From JAGLHV01 sp023143305 [NCBI: Clostridia bacterium] (GTDB lineage: Bacteria > CBDUZB01 > JAGLHV01): a stretch of 63,701 bases of DNA. The notes beneath the pieces are model-generated. The model searched no databases. It was not told where the DNA came from and saw only the letters and a program-made list of their open reading frames with translations. A program made the translations under genes and the position numbers. Positions 18,001-26,195 of this stretch are shown piece by piece; the stretch's first letter is position 1; the number at the start of each line of letters is the position of its first letter. The stretch is from positions 1 to 63,701 of the forward strand of contig DAOVVV010000011.1 of the NCBI GenBank assembly GCA_030637025.1, given 5' to 3'.

Positions 18001-20029
18001 TAACCGGATTATGGTATATTTGTGGTATTATTTTTATCTCATATTCATTAGTAGATAAATATATTGGCTGCCCATAAGACTGTGGAAAGAAGGAGTCAAT
18101 AAGGGAATATTTGTTTTTTCCTATCCGGTATCCTTCAATTCCATCCAGTTTTATTTGCTGATGGGTGGATTGTAGGGCTTCTGTAAATCTTTCTTTAATC
18201 TGGGGAAAATTTTTCGGAATAAATTTAGTTAAGTTATTGTTTTCTTTTTTCAAAGTTTGCAGATTTCCGTTGATTATTTTATCCCATTCTCTCTGTGCCT
18301 CTTTTCTTAAACCAATTGACTGATAAAAAAGTCCGAGATTATAACATGTTTTAATTATTTCAGGGTCTTGTTTGATAATCTCTATACAACTATTTATTGC
18401 TTTTTTCATATTTCCTGAATAGGCATAGGCACAAGCAAGGTTATTTTTTACCTCTAAATTGCCGGGTTTTAATAAGGATGCTTTCTCCAGTATTTTCAAT
18501 GCTTTTTTGTAGTTACCGTTATTAAAACAGGCAATACCCAGATTATGCAAACCTTCAAAGAAATCCACTTTTTTTTGAACGGATTGGCGGTATTTATTTA
18601 TTACTTGCTTTGTATGTCCTCTGTTTGCCCAAATCATGCCTAAATCATTCAATGCCTGTGCATATTGGGGGTCTATTTTAAGGCATAGTTCAAATTCTTC
18701 TATTGCTTTATCAAATTCTCCTTTTGATGCATAAGCTCTGCCCATACCATAATGGAGGGTAGCTGATTGTGGACAGGTTTTTAAGTTTTCAATGACAAGT
18801 GTTCGGTGGTTTTGCCATGTTTTATTGCGATGGATAGTTAAAAAGGAATAAATCAAAATTAACGGTATAAAGGTAAAAAATATAGCATATTGAAGTTTTT
18901 TATTTTTTAAATTAGTTAAAATTACAGCAAGCACTAATCCGAATCCAATAGTAGATAAATATAAAAACCGTTCATTGATTATTGTTCTTATCGGAATGAT
19001 GTTGGATACAGGAAGAAGGTTGATAAAGAAAAAAAGTATGCCAAAACTAATTATAGGTTTTCTTTTTCTGATTTTCCAGGCTGTATAAACTAAACCGGAT
19101 AATATTAGTAATGAAAATAAAACTTTTGGCTCAAATATACTATGACTTACCGGGAAAAGATATTCAACACTTAAAGGGTAAGGAATAAACATCAATTTAA
19201 GATAATGGAAAAATCCTTTGGACATGGTTAAAAGAGTAGGATATAATCCACCGGCCCAATATGTAGTTTGAGATAACCGTCCCAGTAATAAGTAACGGGT
19301 TGCTACAAATATAGCAGTAATAAGAAAATAAGGTATTGTATAACCGTAATTAAATAGAAAAGAAAAGTATCGGTTATTTTTTTCTTTGTTATTTAAAACA
19401 GATTGAGTGAGAAAAAGATACTCGTATAATAAAATAACCAGGGGAAAACTTACTGCCATTTCTTTGGAAAGCAAGGAAAAGGAAAAAAATATAAGGGATA
19501 GATAGTAACAAAACAGATTATTAATTTTACGGAATTTTATGTATAAAATTAAACAGGATAAATAGAATATGGAAAATAGTAAATTACTGCGTTGTGATAT
19601 CCATGCTACCGATTCGGTTTGAACCGGGTGAGCAATGAAAATGAGACTGACCATCAAAGCAATGCTTTTTTTTTTAATAAGCAAAAGCAGTAAAAGATAA
19701 ATAAGTAAGCCATTGAGTAAATGAAGTATTATATTAGTAAAATGAAACGTTTTAGGGTTGAGTCCGGAGAAGTGGTAATTAAGGGCATAGGATAGTGTAG
19801 TTATTGGCCGCCAGACATCACAATTCATTTGTGAATTGTGGGATGTGGTATTTCTGTCAATTAAAAATCGTAAGGGGTCATTGAGAGAGCGGATAGCAGG
19901 ATTAAGAACGATAAAAGTATCATCGTCATAAAGAAAGTCATTTTTAAGGGTATTAGCATAAATTGAAAAACCTAAAATAATAATCAGCAGAGGGAAAAAA
20001 AAATAAGTTAATTTGTTTTTTTTAGTCAT
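14627..20029 (-). CDS. Giant fusion: TMTC-like membrane glycosyltransferase, TPR, kelch propeller array, YDFG module
   Basis: 1800 aa in one uninterrupted frame. Residues 1-400 are a polytopic membrane domain with the DDDTF motif in the first loop (YANTLKNDFLYDDDTF), as in O-mannosyltransferase/TMTC-type proteins. TPRs lie at about 420-585. A domain at about 610-830 (AYPGTDVLYLATAQGIEEMLF, PILVDPVW) resembles the lead-in domain of RHS/wall-associated proteins. Fourteen kelch/galactose-oxidase-like repeats of about 47-52 residues (LLPNGKVLVTGG...CELYDPS.GTWSTT) cover about 843-1503, and a DUF1929-like sandwich about 1510-1640. The YDFG module ends the protein. Known parts are individually standard; the combination is unusual. 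Confidence 0.8.
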   Translation of the reverse strand: MTKKNKLTYFFFPLLIIILGFSIYANTLKNDFLYDDDTFIVLNPAIRSLNDPLRFLIDRNTTSHNSQMNCDVWRPITTLSYALNYHFSGLNPKTFHFTNIILHLLNGLLIYLLLLLLIKKKSIALMVSLIFIAHPVQTESVAWISQRSNLLFSIFYLSCLILYIKFRKINNLFCYYLSLIFFSFSLLSKEMAVSFPLVILLYEYLFLTQSVLNNKEKNNRYFSFLFNYGYTIPYFLITAIFVATRYLLLGRLSQTTYWAGGLYPTLLTMSKGFFHYLKLMFIPYPLSVEYLFPVSHSIFEPKVLFSLLILSGLVYTAWKIRKRKPIISFGILFFFINLLPVSNIIPIRTIINERFLYLSTIGFGLVLAVILTNLKNKKLQYAIFFTFIPLILIYSFLTIHRNKTWQNHRTLVIENLKTCPQSATLHYGMGRAYASKGEFDKAIEEFELCLKIDPQYAQALNDLGMIWANRGHTKQVINKYRQSVQKKVDFFEGLHNLGIACFNNGNYKKALKILEKASLLKPGNLEVKNNLACAYAYSGNMKKAINSCIEIIKQDPEIIKTCYNLGLFYQSIGLRKEAQREWDKIINGNLQTLKKENNNLTKFIPKNFPQIKERFTEALQSTHQQIKLDGIEGYRIGKNKYSLIDSFFPQSYGQPIYLSTNEYEIKIIPQIYHNPVNCLSVKTQVEAGIISYHSAYPGTDVLYLATAQGIEEMLFIHSPPVEKTVYPVEKIKPTLSDKEISFSYQLSLKGKANSFFLGKEGNLQILDKKGNLTLILSRPEIIDICGQKRKGFFILKKLPNVKDMFGNIQPSAILHLCFNFDRLKFPILVDPVWKQPTDSTMSSTRDYLTTTLLPNGKILVTGGRNNAAAVLSTCELYDPSMGTWSTTGSMSTTREEHIAVLLPNGKVLVTGGIDGSASLSTAELYNPSLGTWATTNPMSAVRCTHMPTLLPNGKLLVAGGWNMGTNQTVSTCEIYDPSLGTWSTTNSMSTQRMGQNSNILPNGKVLVTGGYISQSTTFLSTCEIYDPALGTWTTTNSMSQGKLEHTTTLLPNGLVLAAGGYLGLFGGSVVTCQLYDPSTGTWSTTSPMSAKRRAHTATLLPNGKLLVSGGHDTDWMGATPHSTCELYTPSGGTWSTTDAMSVARYYHSTISLPNNQVLTVGGYNDSVRHSSCELYDPSSAAWSTSNSLNTERFMHTATLIPNGKVLVTGGNDGTSYFSTCELYDPSAGTWSTTNSMNTTRSQHLPILLANGKVLVSGGYDGTNYFSTCELYDFSAGTWSTTGSMNSNRYTHSAALLGDGKVLVSGGNNGSGPLSTCELYNPSATTWSTTGSLSGLRDTHTTTLLANGQVLITGGDNGSSSLSTCELYNPSATTWSTTGSMSTTKKSHTATLLPNNKVLVTGGIINSAASAVCELYNPTTATWSTTGSLNTAIYEHFALLLPSGKVLVSGGTDGTNYLSNCELYDPASGSWSTTASLNTSRKNHTATLLPNGKILIAGGENSSGALDSCESALYTEYDYTTYASIMQPSISTYPQQVNPNTSYDLTGTRFKAYSQATGGSYCQMNSPTNYPRVYLQFMNSGNYNFTCPSGYFIDVSTSVYPMTNGEWANADTQISFTTPADLPQGYYLLYVLANAIPSEAKIIKYEDSGSTISISISSSGYDFGTVLKNSTNVATSSITVTNNGNVNERYSLNLASPAGWTCVTDTVPGAEEFRMCGNFQTATAQASHFVIAVSSSDAIGTAQSVCSIADFAKDNEGEAAKGYNVPPSEDRYLWFRFESPSSTTQKTQQTITVTITAEQQP
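15520..17500 (-). repeat. Tandem kelch-repeat DNA array (14 units, about 140-156 bp each)
   Basis: Repeated protein motif LLPNGKVLVTGG then TCELYDPS and GTWSTT. Some neighbouring units are very similar at DNA level, as expected of an array that expands and contracts by recombination. Confidence 0.85.
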
Positions 20030-20055
20030 ATTTGTTTTCTCTTAAATATTTTATT

Positions 20056-20505
20056 TTACGGCTGCTCTTCAGCCGTTATAGTTACGGTTATGGTTCGTTG
20101 TGTTTTTTGTGTAGTACTGGTGGGTGATTCAAACCTGAACCATAAATATCTATCTTGACCGGAAGGAACATTATATCCTTTAGCTGCTTCTCCTTCGTCA
20201 TCTTTGGCAAAATCTCCTGTAGAACATGCCCGCTGAGGGGTTCCGACAGCATCGGAAAAACTTCCTCCGATATCAAAATGGCTGGTTTGTGCGGTAGCCG
20301 TCTGGAAATTACCGCAAAGCCGGAATTCTTCTGCCCCGGGAGCAGTATCAGTAACGCATGTCCAGCCGGCAGGGGCAGCAAGGTGAAGAGAATAGCGTTC
20401 GTTGACTCCTCCATTATTGGTGACAGTAATGGAACTTACGATGATATTGGTACTTCCTTTAAGTACTGTGCCAAAATCATAAATAGAAGAATCGATAGAA
20501 ATATT
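20056..20505 (-). repeat. YDFG module DNA copy F
   Basis: About 450 bp. It shares the HFDIGGSFSDA variant with copies A and B. Confidence 0.8.
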
Positions 20506-23500
20506 TAGTCCTCCGCTGCGTGAAGCCTGGTCTGTATTGGCGTAAGCACCCATATTAACCCTATCTCCGTTATCTTCAGTTTCATTATCATAATATGTAT
20601 ACTCTGTGCCACCGGAATAAGGAGTTCCGCTATCAATACAGGGGCTGGACTCATCGTCGTCAATCCAGCCGCCGGTTGTCCAGTGGCCGTTTAAGGATTT
20701 TAAATGAAAATCAGTGCCGGGAGTTACGAATTTAGGGTCTCCTGATATTGAATTTTGATCAGGAGCGGGAGTGATAGGACAACTTTGCCAGGAAACAAGG
20801 TCGGCAAAAGAATCTACGATATTATCAGCATAGAATCCCCAATCATAAGCTAAGAAATTGCCGGGAGCAATTTGAAAGATATTATAATCTGAGTTGGGGT
20901 CATTATTTTCAAAGTCACCGGGCCGAATAAAACCCATTTCTAATTCCGAAGAACAATTATTAATACAAAAAATATTATTCCTAATTGTATAGGCAATTCC
21001 TGTTGATCCTATTCGGATAGAATAAATAACATCATAAAATGTATTATTGTAAACTTCACAACCTTCACCTAATCCCCAGATTGCACAGCTATTATGATTA
21101 AAGTTTGGTAGAGGACTAATAAAAGTTAAATCATGAAAGACACAATTACGTATAGTTGTATTGGAAGTTGGGTGAATTCCATGCGATTTTGTTCCTGTGA
21201 AGTTTATTCCTTCAACCGTAACATAAGGAATAGAAATCATTAAGCATCCATAGGAATTGTAACTATCCACACTAGTAAATAAAACTGTACTATTATCGTT
21301 TTTCCATGTAGCTCTTTCTCCGCTTTTACAACGGATAGTTAATGTGTCGCTGGAAGTAGTAGTCAGACCGGAAAGCGCAACTCCCTCTATATAATCATCA
21401 CTATTTTGAATTTGAATAAAAAAAGGATCTTTGCCGGTTAAATCATTGGATTCATTGGTGCAAATGTCGGAAAACGCCTGGCCAATGGTTTTCCAGCAGT
21501 TATCCGGCACAGCATAATTACCATTAGGTACACCACTGTCATTAGGGGCATCGGAGTGGACATAATAGATAGTTCCTGTTTTAGTAGTAGCTTTATTTTC
21601 GTCACCTGAATAGGGGGCACTGGACCAGGAGCCATAATTAGAACTGTTATCATAAGCTTTTATGGCTACCCAGTAAGCTGTATTTGATTCTAAACCATAA
21701 ACTATCCTGTTTTCTGTTGTTCCGAAATTCACCGGGGTCCATGAAGAGGCGCCGGTATAAATTGTAGCGCTAGAGTAATTAGCAGAAGTTATTTGAGCAG
21801 TAGAAGAATATCTAACTTCGTATCCGGCACAGTTTCCCCCTCCTGCTCCATCGTCGCCGGGAGCAGTCCAGGTTAGATTTATAGAGCCGAAATCATTTCC
21901 GGTGTTAGCTTCAATATCAGTAATAGCTGCCGGAGGGATAGCAGGGGTATTTGCGGCATAAGCTTGTGCCTGGGTGCTGGTTTGGTCGGCATTTTCGTCA
22001 ATATCCGATATATTTAAACATTTATCAGTCGTTTTTATCGCAAAAAAATAAGTTGTACCCGGAGTCAGGTTATCTATATCCTTTGATTCCGAACTTCCCT
22101 GGGCTGCTACGGTCCAGGTCTGGGTGTGGGTGGATACATTTACATGATTCCACCATGTTTCGGTAGAGCCGGCAACTTGACAGGAAAAAGTTGCGTAGCG
22201 AACAGTATAGTAAGCATCTTCGGTATTATTTCCACTGGCTTCGTCATCCCCGGGAGCGGTCCAGGACAGGTCTATTTCTCCTTGTTCCGTACCCGTCTGG
22301 CCGGTTAGATCAGTTAAAGCGTTAGGCGGGGTGGTTTCACATTCAATATTTTTATAGGTTTTATTATTTGTTTCGTTAGATTCGGTAATTAGATTATCCG
22401 GGTCGATTTTTATATAAATATCATGACTTCCACCTGGGTAGGTCCAGGTACTGTTGATGATGTCCGTTCCGGAAGAAGGTATGGGGGTATTGATACAAAC
22501 GGTACTGATGAATATTCCGCTACTATCCGGGTCACCGTCATAGAACAGTACAAAAGTCCCTGTATATGCTCTAAACCAGAAATCATCCGTAGCAGTCATT
22601 ATTGACCATGGCTGACCTGAACCGGCATTGTATGCCAAATTACCACCTGAAAAATTTGTTCCGGTATCTCTGTCACACTGCCATCCCCAGCAGTTGGAGT
22701 TATCTGCGCCATTACCTTCGGCAACAATCCAATAGGTTGTTGCGTTACTTAAATCAGGAGGAGCAGAAAAGTCAAAATCAAGCCAGGTTTTAGTTCCGGA
22801 GCCACTGTCCAGAGTCGGGGCAGTGGCTAAAATATCAGCCCCGTTATTGCTTGGTTTCCCCGAGCCGTCATCATTGACTATTTTTACGGTTAAAGTTCCG
22901 CAAGTACCGGTAGCGGAAAGATATAAGCTTATTCTGCCTAATTTAATATTAGAGGATGGAGTGAATGATTGAGCCAGGAATTCGTCAGTATGAATAGCAT
23001 AACTATCAGTAGCTAAAGCTCCTACATTATCATCCCAATTTTGGTAAAGATGGGAATAATCATCCCCATTATTATGTATAGTTGCGGATATGGTAATTTC
23101 TCCTCCCGGGGGAGGATCGTCGTTGGAGAAGCTAATATCTGCTGCATTTAAAGTTAAATCAGATTGAAGATAAATAATAACCTTTACATAGTTAATAGAC
23201 ATTGTGCTGTGTGCAGGAGCGAATGAGTCTGCCTCATAAGCTAATAAGGTAATATACCCGGAACCATCTATATAATTTGCACAGTTGGAAACTTTTGTAT
23301 TACTTAAGGTGACATCTGTTGTCCCTACATTTGCCTGCTCCAGCAGTTCATACGCCGAGCTATTATAATTCCAGATAAGAAATCTTAGCGGATAGGTGCT
23401 TCCCTGATTGCCTTTCCATTCGGCATAAATCATTCCTACATTGGCCGGGGTTTCATTAACCTTGATTTTACAGCGAATAGCACAGTCATCTCCGGCCCCG

Positions 23501-23775
23501 GGATCGGGAAAGACGGCATAAGAAGTGTCGGAGGTTTCAATTCCCTGATATTCAGCGGTGCTAATTTCAGTAGCGGGAATGGTATTACTGGTAGGATCTG
23601 CGGTTACATCAATTTCATAACCATAGGCAATATGGGAAGAAGAAGGATTGGTAACACCCGTAAAATCATAGGTGGTGGCACCAAAAGCAGGTAAACAAAG
23701 AATAATTAACAGAATAATGGAAAAAAAAAAGAGTTTAATTTTTGGTAAAAGAAATTCTTTAACTAAGTTTATCAT
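20056..23775 (-). CDS. Large secreted CARDB-like / Fn3 / beta-helix protein with C-terminal YDFG module
   Basis: 1239 aa from ATG 23775, preceded by GGGAGG about 12 bases upstream; a TTG at 23796 overlaps that site. Order: signal peptide (about 1-33); a beta domain (about 35-190); a CARDB-like domain starting ADISFSNDDPPPGGEITISA and resuming at DSSGIFISTVCIN...NETNN, split by a jelly-roll-like insertion (QSFTPSSNIKLGRISLYLSA, WLDFDFSAPPDLSNATTYWI); two Fn3-like domains (about 480-740); a parallel beta-helix (about 745-1090); and the YDFG module. The last two parts match the 874-aa protein. Surface adhesin or glycan-binding function is inferred. Confidence 0.85.
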   Translation of the reverse strand: MINLVKEFLLPKIKLFFFSIILLIILCLPAFGATTYDFTGVTNPSSSHIAYGYEIDVTADPTSNTIPATEISTAEYQGIETSDTSYAVFPDPGAGDDCAIRCKIKVNETPANVGMIYAEWKGNQGSTYPLRFLIWNYNSSAYELLEQANVGTTDVTLSNTKVSNCANYIDGSGYITLLAYEADSFAPAHSTMSINYVKVIIYLQSDLTLNAADISFSNDDPPPGGEITISATIHNNGDDYSHLYQNWDDNVGALATDSYAIHTDEFLAQSFTPSSNIKLGRISLYLSATGTCGTLTVKIVNDDGSGKPSNNGADILATAPTLDSGSGTKTWLDFDFSAPPDLSNATTYWIVAEGNGADNSNCWGWQCDRDTGTNFSGGNLAYNAGSGQPWSIMTATDDFWFRAYTGTFVLFYDGDPDSSGIFISTVCINTPIPSSGTDIINSTWTYPGGSHDIYIKIDPDNLITESNETNNKTYKNIECETTPPNALTDLTGQTGTEQGEIDLSWTAPGDDEASGNNTEDAYYTVRYATFSCQVAGSTETWWNHVNVSTHTQTWTVAAQGSSESKDIDNLTPGTTYFFAIKTTDKCLNISDIDENADQTSTQAQAYAANTPAIPPAAITDIEANTGNDFGSINLTWTAPGDDGAGGGNCAGYEVRYSSTAQITSANYSSATIYTGASSWTPVNFGTTENRIVYGLESNTAYWVAIKAYDNSSNYGSWSSAPYSGDENKATTKTGTIYYVHSDAPNDSGVPNGNYAVPDNCWKTIGQAFSDICTNESNDLTGKDPFFIQIQNSDDYIEGVALSGLTTTSSDTLTIRCKSGERATWKNDNSTVLFTSVDSYNSYGCLMISIPYVTVEGINFTGTKSHGIHPTSNTTIRNCVFHDLTFISPLPNFNHNSCAIWGLGEGCEVYNNTFYDVIYSIRIGSTGIAYTIRNNIFCINNCSSELEMGFIRPGDFENNDPNSDYNIFQIAPGNFLAYDWGFYADNIVDSFADLVSWQSCPITPAPDQNSISGDPKFVTPGTDFHLKSLNGHWTTGGWIDDDESSPCIDSGTPYSGGTEYTYYDNETEDNGDRVNMGAYANTDQASRSGGLNISIDSSIYDFGTVLKGSTNIIVSSITVTNNGGVNERYSLHLAAPAGWTCVTDTAPGAEEFRLCGNFQTATAQTSHFDIGGSFSDAVGTPQRACSTGDFAKDDEGEAAKGYNVPSGQDRYLWFRFESPTSTTQKTQRTITVTITAEEQP
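20510..21570 (-). repeat. Beta-helix DNA block, copy 2
   Basis: Counterpart of 2375-3437; both begin YYV.S.AP..SGVP.G and contain QAFSD.CTNESNDLTGK and SGLTTTSSDTLTIR. Confidence 0.75.
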
Positions 23776-23815
23776 AAAAATTAAAAAACCTCCCAATATT
23801 TACAAATAATAAGAG

Positions 23816-23981
23816 TTCTGCGAAATAGCTTTTTGTCTTTTTTGCCTGCCCGCTCCGCCTTAGGCGGATAGGGAAGGTCATTCCTGCGAAAGCAGGAAGC
23901 TATTGATATTTAAGAACATTATAGATTCCGCATCATCCGCCTGAGGCGGAGTGGAATGACAGAATGTGCTATTTTGCAGAA
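23816..23981 (+). mobile_element. MITE-like element between two surface-protein genes
   Basis: Terminal inverted repeats TTCTGCGAAATAGC (23816-23829) and GCTATTTTGCAGAA (23968-23981) match with one mismatch. Inside are two CCGCCT(T/G)AGGCGG palindromes in a larger inverted arrangement and the hairpin CCTGCGAAAGCAGG. A 12-bp direct repeat TTACAAATAATA lies outside both ends (23800-23811 and 23987-23998), like a target-site duplication with a few extra bases. No ORF. It separates the 581-aa stop from the 1239-aa gene. Confidence 0.7.
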
Positions 23982-23999
23982 GTCTATTACAAATAATAG

Positions 24000-25745
24000 T
24001 TATCTGGCTACTACAACTGTTCCGTTTATTGCTTTTTCGTTAACTTTCAATTGATATACATAAACACCGCTTCTTGCTTTTCTTCCGTCATTGAATCTTC
24101 CGTCCCAGCAAAGAGAATTAGTTATTTCTCCGGGAACTAGATCTGCTACATAAGAGCCGCCTAAATCATAAATTTTGCCGGTAACTGCCTCATTATTAGG
24201 ATTTTCAAAGACAAAGTTAGCAACATCATTTATTCCGTCACCATTAGGGCTAAAAATACGAGGATAAACATTGGTTAGGGTGAACCTGGAAAAAATTAAC
24301 CTTTGAATAATTTTATAATTACCCAGGTATCTGGAGTTAATAGAGATGGTTTGATTGGCTGTATCGACATTTCCTCCCAGATTTATCCATTCTACTCCGT
24401 TATGCCAGGAAATGACAAGTTGTTCATCAGCCTGAGCAGCAAAAATATCAGTTCCGCTAACGAATCCGTTACTGATGGGATAACGGAGAATAATTTCTAA
24501 TTCTGCTTCCGGAAAAACGCAATTAACTCTTCGGTTGTCGTTAAAGGTGTTAGCCGCAAACAGAAAAGAACAGATAGATCCGTCATTTACGCTTATTTGT
24601 GGTTGAGTGACGGTAAGTACTAAATCATCATTAAAATTATTGCTTTCTAAAAAGAGCGGAGAATTAATTGTTTCCGGAGTTAATATCCTGGTGTAAAAAT
24701 CTGTTGCCAGAGCAATAATATTTGTGTTAGTACTGCTATCAACGATCATTGTTGCATTAAGGCTTTCATTATTTGCAGAATCTTCTGCTTTTACCCGGTA
24801 ATAAAAGATTTGTCCGCTAACAGTATTGTCTGTCCAGAATAAATCGGTAACCAATGAACCGTTGACCAATGTCCAGATATCCAGATGGATATTATCAGTG
24901 CGATAGATATTATATCCGGCTAAATCAGTACAGGGTGTTCCGTCAACATTTTGAGTTACCGCATGCCAGTTTAAAGTAATACTGCTTCTATCCGGGCTTA
25001 AAGTTCCTCTTAACCCCGAGGGTTCTTTGGGAGCAAGGGTATCTATAAAAGGTAGTGTTGTTTGAGAAACAATATTACCGGCTGAGGTAATAATACTGTC
25101 TCCGTTATATCCGGATACCCGGTACCAATAAGTAGTGTTGTCATTTAAGCCGTTATCAGTGAAATTAGGAGTAGTAATATTATCCGACCAGGTTCTAATA
25201 AATCCCCATGTTCCGGGAACACCGCTATTATCCGGTGCCCTTTCTACGGCATAACGGGTGTTTCCACCTGTACCTGCTGTCCAGGAAAGTGAAATTGAAG
25301 TTTGAGTGCTGGTTGGTGAAATTAAACCAGTGGGGAAATTAGCTAAGGTATAGCGGGTATACTGATTAGAGGAAGTGCTTTCTCCTGAGCCATTAAAAGC
25401 TGTAACATATCGTCCATAGTGAGTATTTGCGTTTAACCCGCCTTCCGACCAGGTGGTTATATCTGTAATTACTTCTACTTTAAATCCGTCCGTAGAAGTA
25501 TAAATACGGTAACCATCTTCATTAGCTACATTATCCCATGACCATTGAATAGTAGTCGTAGATAAAGCTGTTCCAGTAAAATTAGTCGGGACAGGAGGTG
25601 TTTGAGGAATAATCATCACAGTGCAGTAAATATCTTCGGATAGGGCAGCAGCCAGGAAAGGGGTATAGAAAACCATTCCTATAGTTAACAGGCTAATGGT
25701 AAGAATCATTATGCGTAAAATGAAACTATTCCTTTTAGTCTTCAT
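24000..25745 (-). CDS. Secreted multi-Fn3 protein with FlgD/gliding-type C-terminal domain
   Basis: 581 aa. The signal peptide (about 1-35) is followed by mature sequence ALSEDIYCTVMI, the same start as the small 190-aa module protein next door. Three Fn3-like domains cover about 50-345 (for example IQWSWDNVANEDGYRIYTS and ISLSWTAGTGG), then a beta domain (about 350-470). The FlgD/CHU-C-like C-terminus (about 490-581) carries YPRIFSPNGDGINDVANF, GSYVADLVPG, WDGRFNDG and SGVYVYQLKVN, a type often at the end of exported proteins. There is no YDFG module. A degenerate relative lies at 4573-4881. Confidence 0.85.
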   Translation of the reverse strand: MKTKRNSFILRIMILTISLLTIGMVFYTPFLAAALSEDIYCTVMIIPQTPPVPTNFTGTALSTTTIQWSWDNVANEDGYRIYTSTDGFKVEVITDITTWSEGGLNANTHYGRYVTAFNGSGESTSSNQYTRYTLANFPTGLISPTSTQTSISLSWTAGTGGNTRYAVERAPDNSGVPGTWGFIRTWSDNITTPNFTDNGLNDNTTYWYRVSGYNGDSIITSAGNIVSQTTLPFIDTLAPKEPSGLRGTLSPDRSSITLNWHAVTQNVDGTPCTDLAGYNIYRTDNIHLDIWTLVNGSLVTDLFWTDNTVSGQIFYYRVKAEDSANNESLNATMIVDSSTNTNIIALATDFYTRILTPETINSPLFLESNNFNDDLVLTVTQPQISVNDGSICSFLFAANTFNDNRRVNCVFPEAELEIILRYPISNGFVSGTDIFAAQADEQLVISWHNGVEWINLGGNVDTANQTISINSRYLGNYKIIQRLIFSRFTLTNVYPRIFSPNGDGINDVANFVFENPNNEAVTGKIYDLGGSYVADLVPGEITNSLCWDGRFNDGRKARSGVYVYQLKVNEKAINGTVVVAR

Positions 25746-26195
25746 TTTCCTAAGCCCCTTTGACTTTGTTTTACTTTAATTATCACAAGAAACCTCTCTA
25801 CTGCTTTCAGTTTTTATACTATTTCTTTTTCTTTGTTAAACTTTCTAACCTATATAACCACTGCTTAATTTAGTTAAACAGATTACGCCATTGATAAATT
25901 ACAGGTAAAGCAACAAATATTGTAGTTCATCGCCAAAGTTTACTGTTTGGGTTTTCTTTTCTCAGAGTGGATAATTGTTATTAACACAGAGTCTTTTAAA
26001 AGTATTAATTTATCTGTAGTTATTGGTTTTAGCTAAAATGACTAATTTAGCCGATTAATCAGTTATCATCCACTCAACAATTCAACCCGTTTTCCGTTTT
26101 AAAGAACCACACCTGTTCTCTTTTAGGACATAAGGAATATATTCTAAAGGGTAAATTCCTTATATCTTTGTGAGAACTTACCTATTATACTATAC
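25746..26195. other. 450-bp intergenic region between the 581-aa and 190-aa genes
   Basis: AT-rich with no credible ORF. It contains the 9-bp stem-loop at 26130-26163. No clear -35/-10 pair was recognised for the 581-aa gene on the minus strand, so it may be read through from the 190-aa gene. Confidence 0.5.
26130..26163 (-). other. Stem-loop just downstream of the 190-aa gene
   Basis: ATAAGGAAT (26130-26138) and ATTCCTTAT (26155-26163) form a perfect 9-bp stem with a 16-base loop, 33 bp after the stop. There is no T-run on the minus strand, so it is more likely an mRNA-stabilising or processing hairpin than an intrinsic terminator. Confidence 0.5.
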
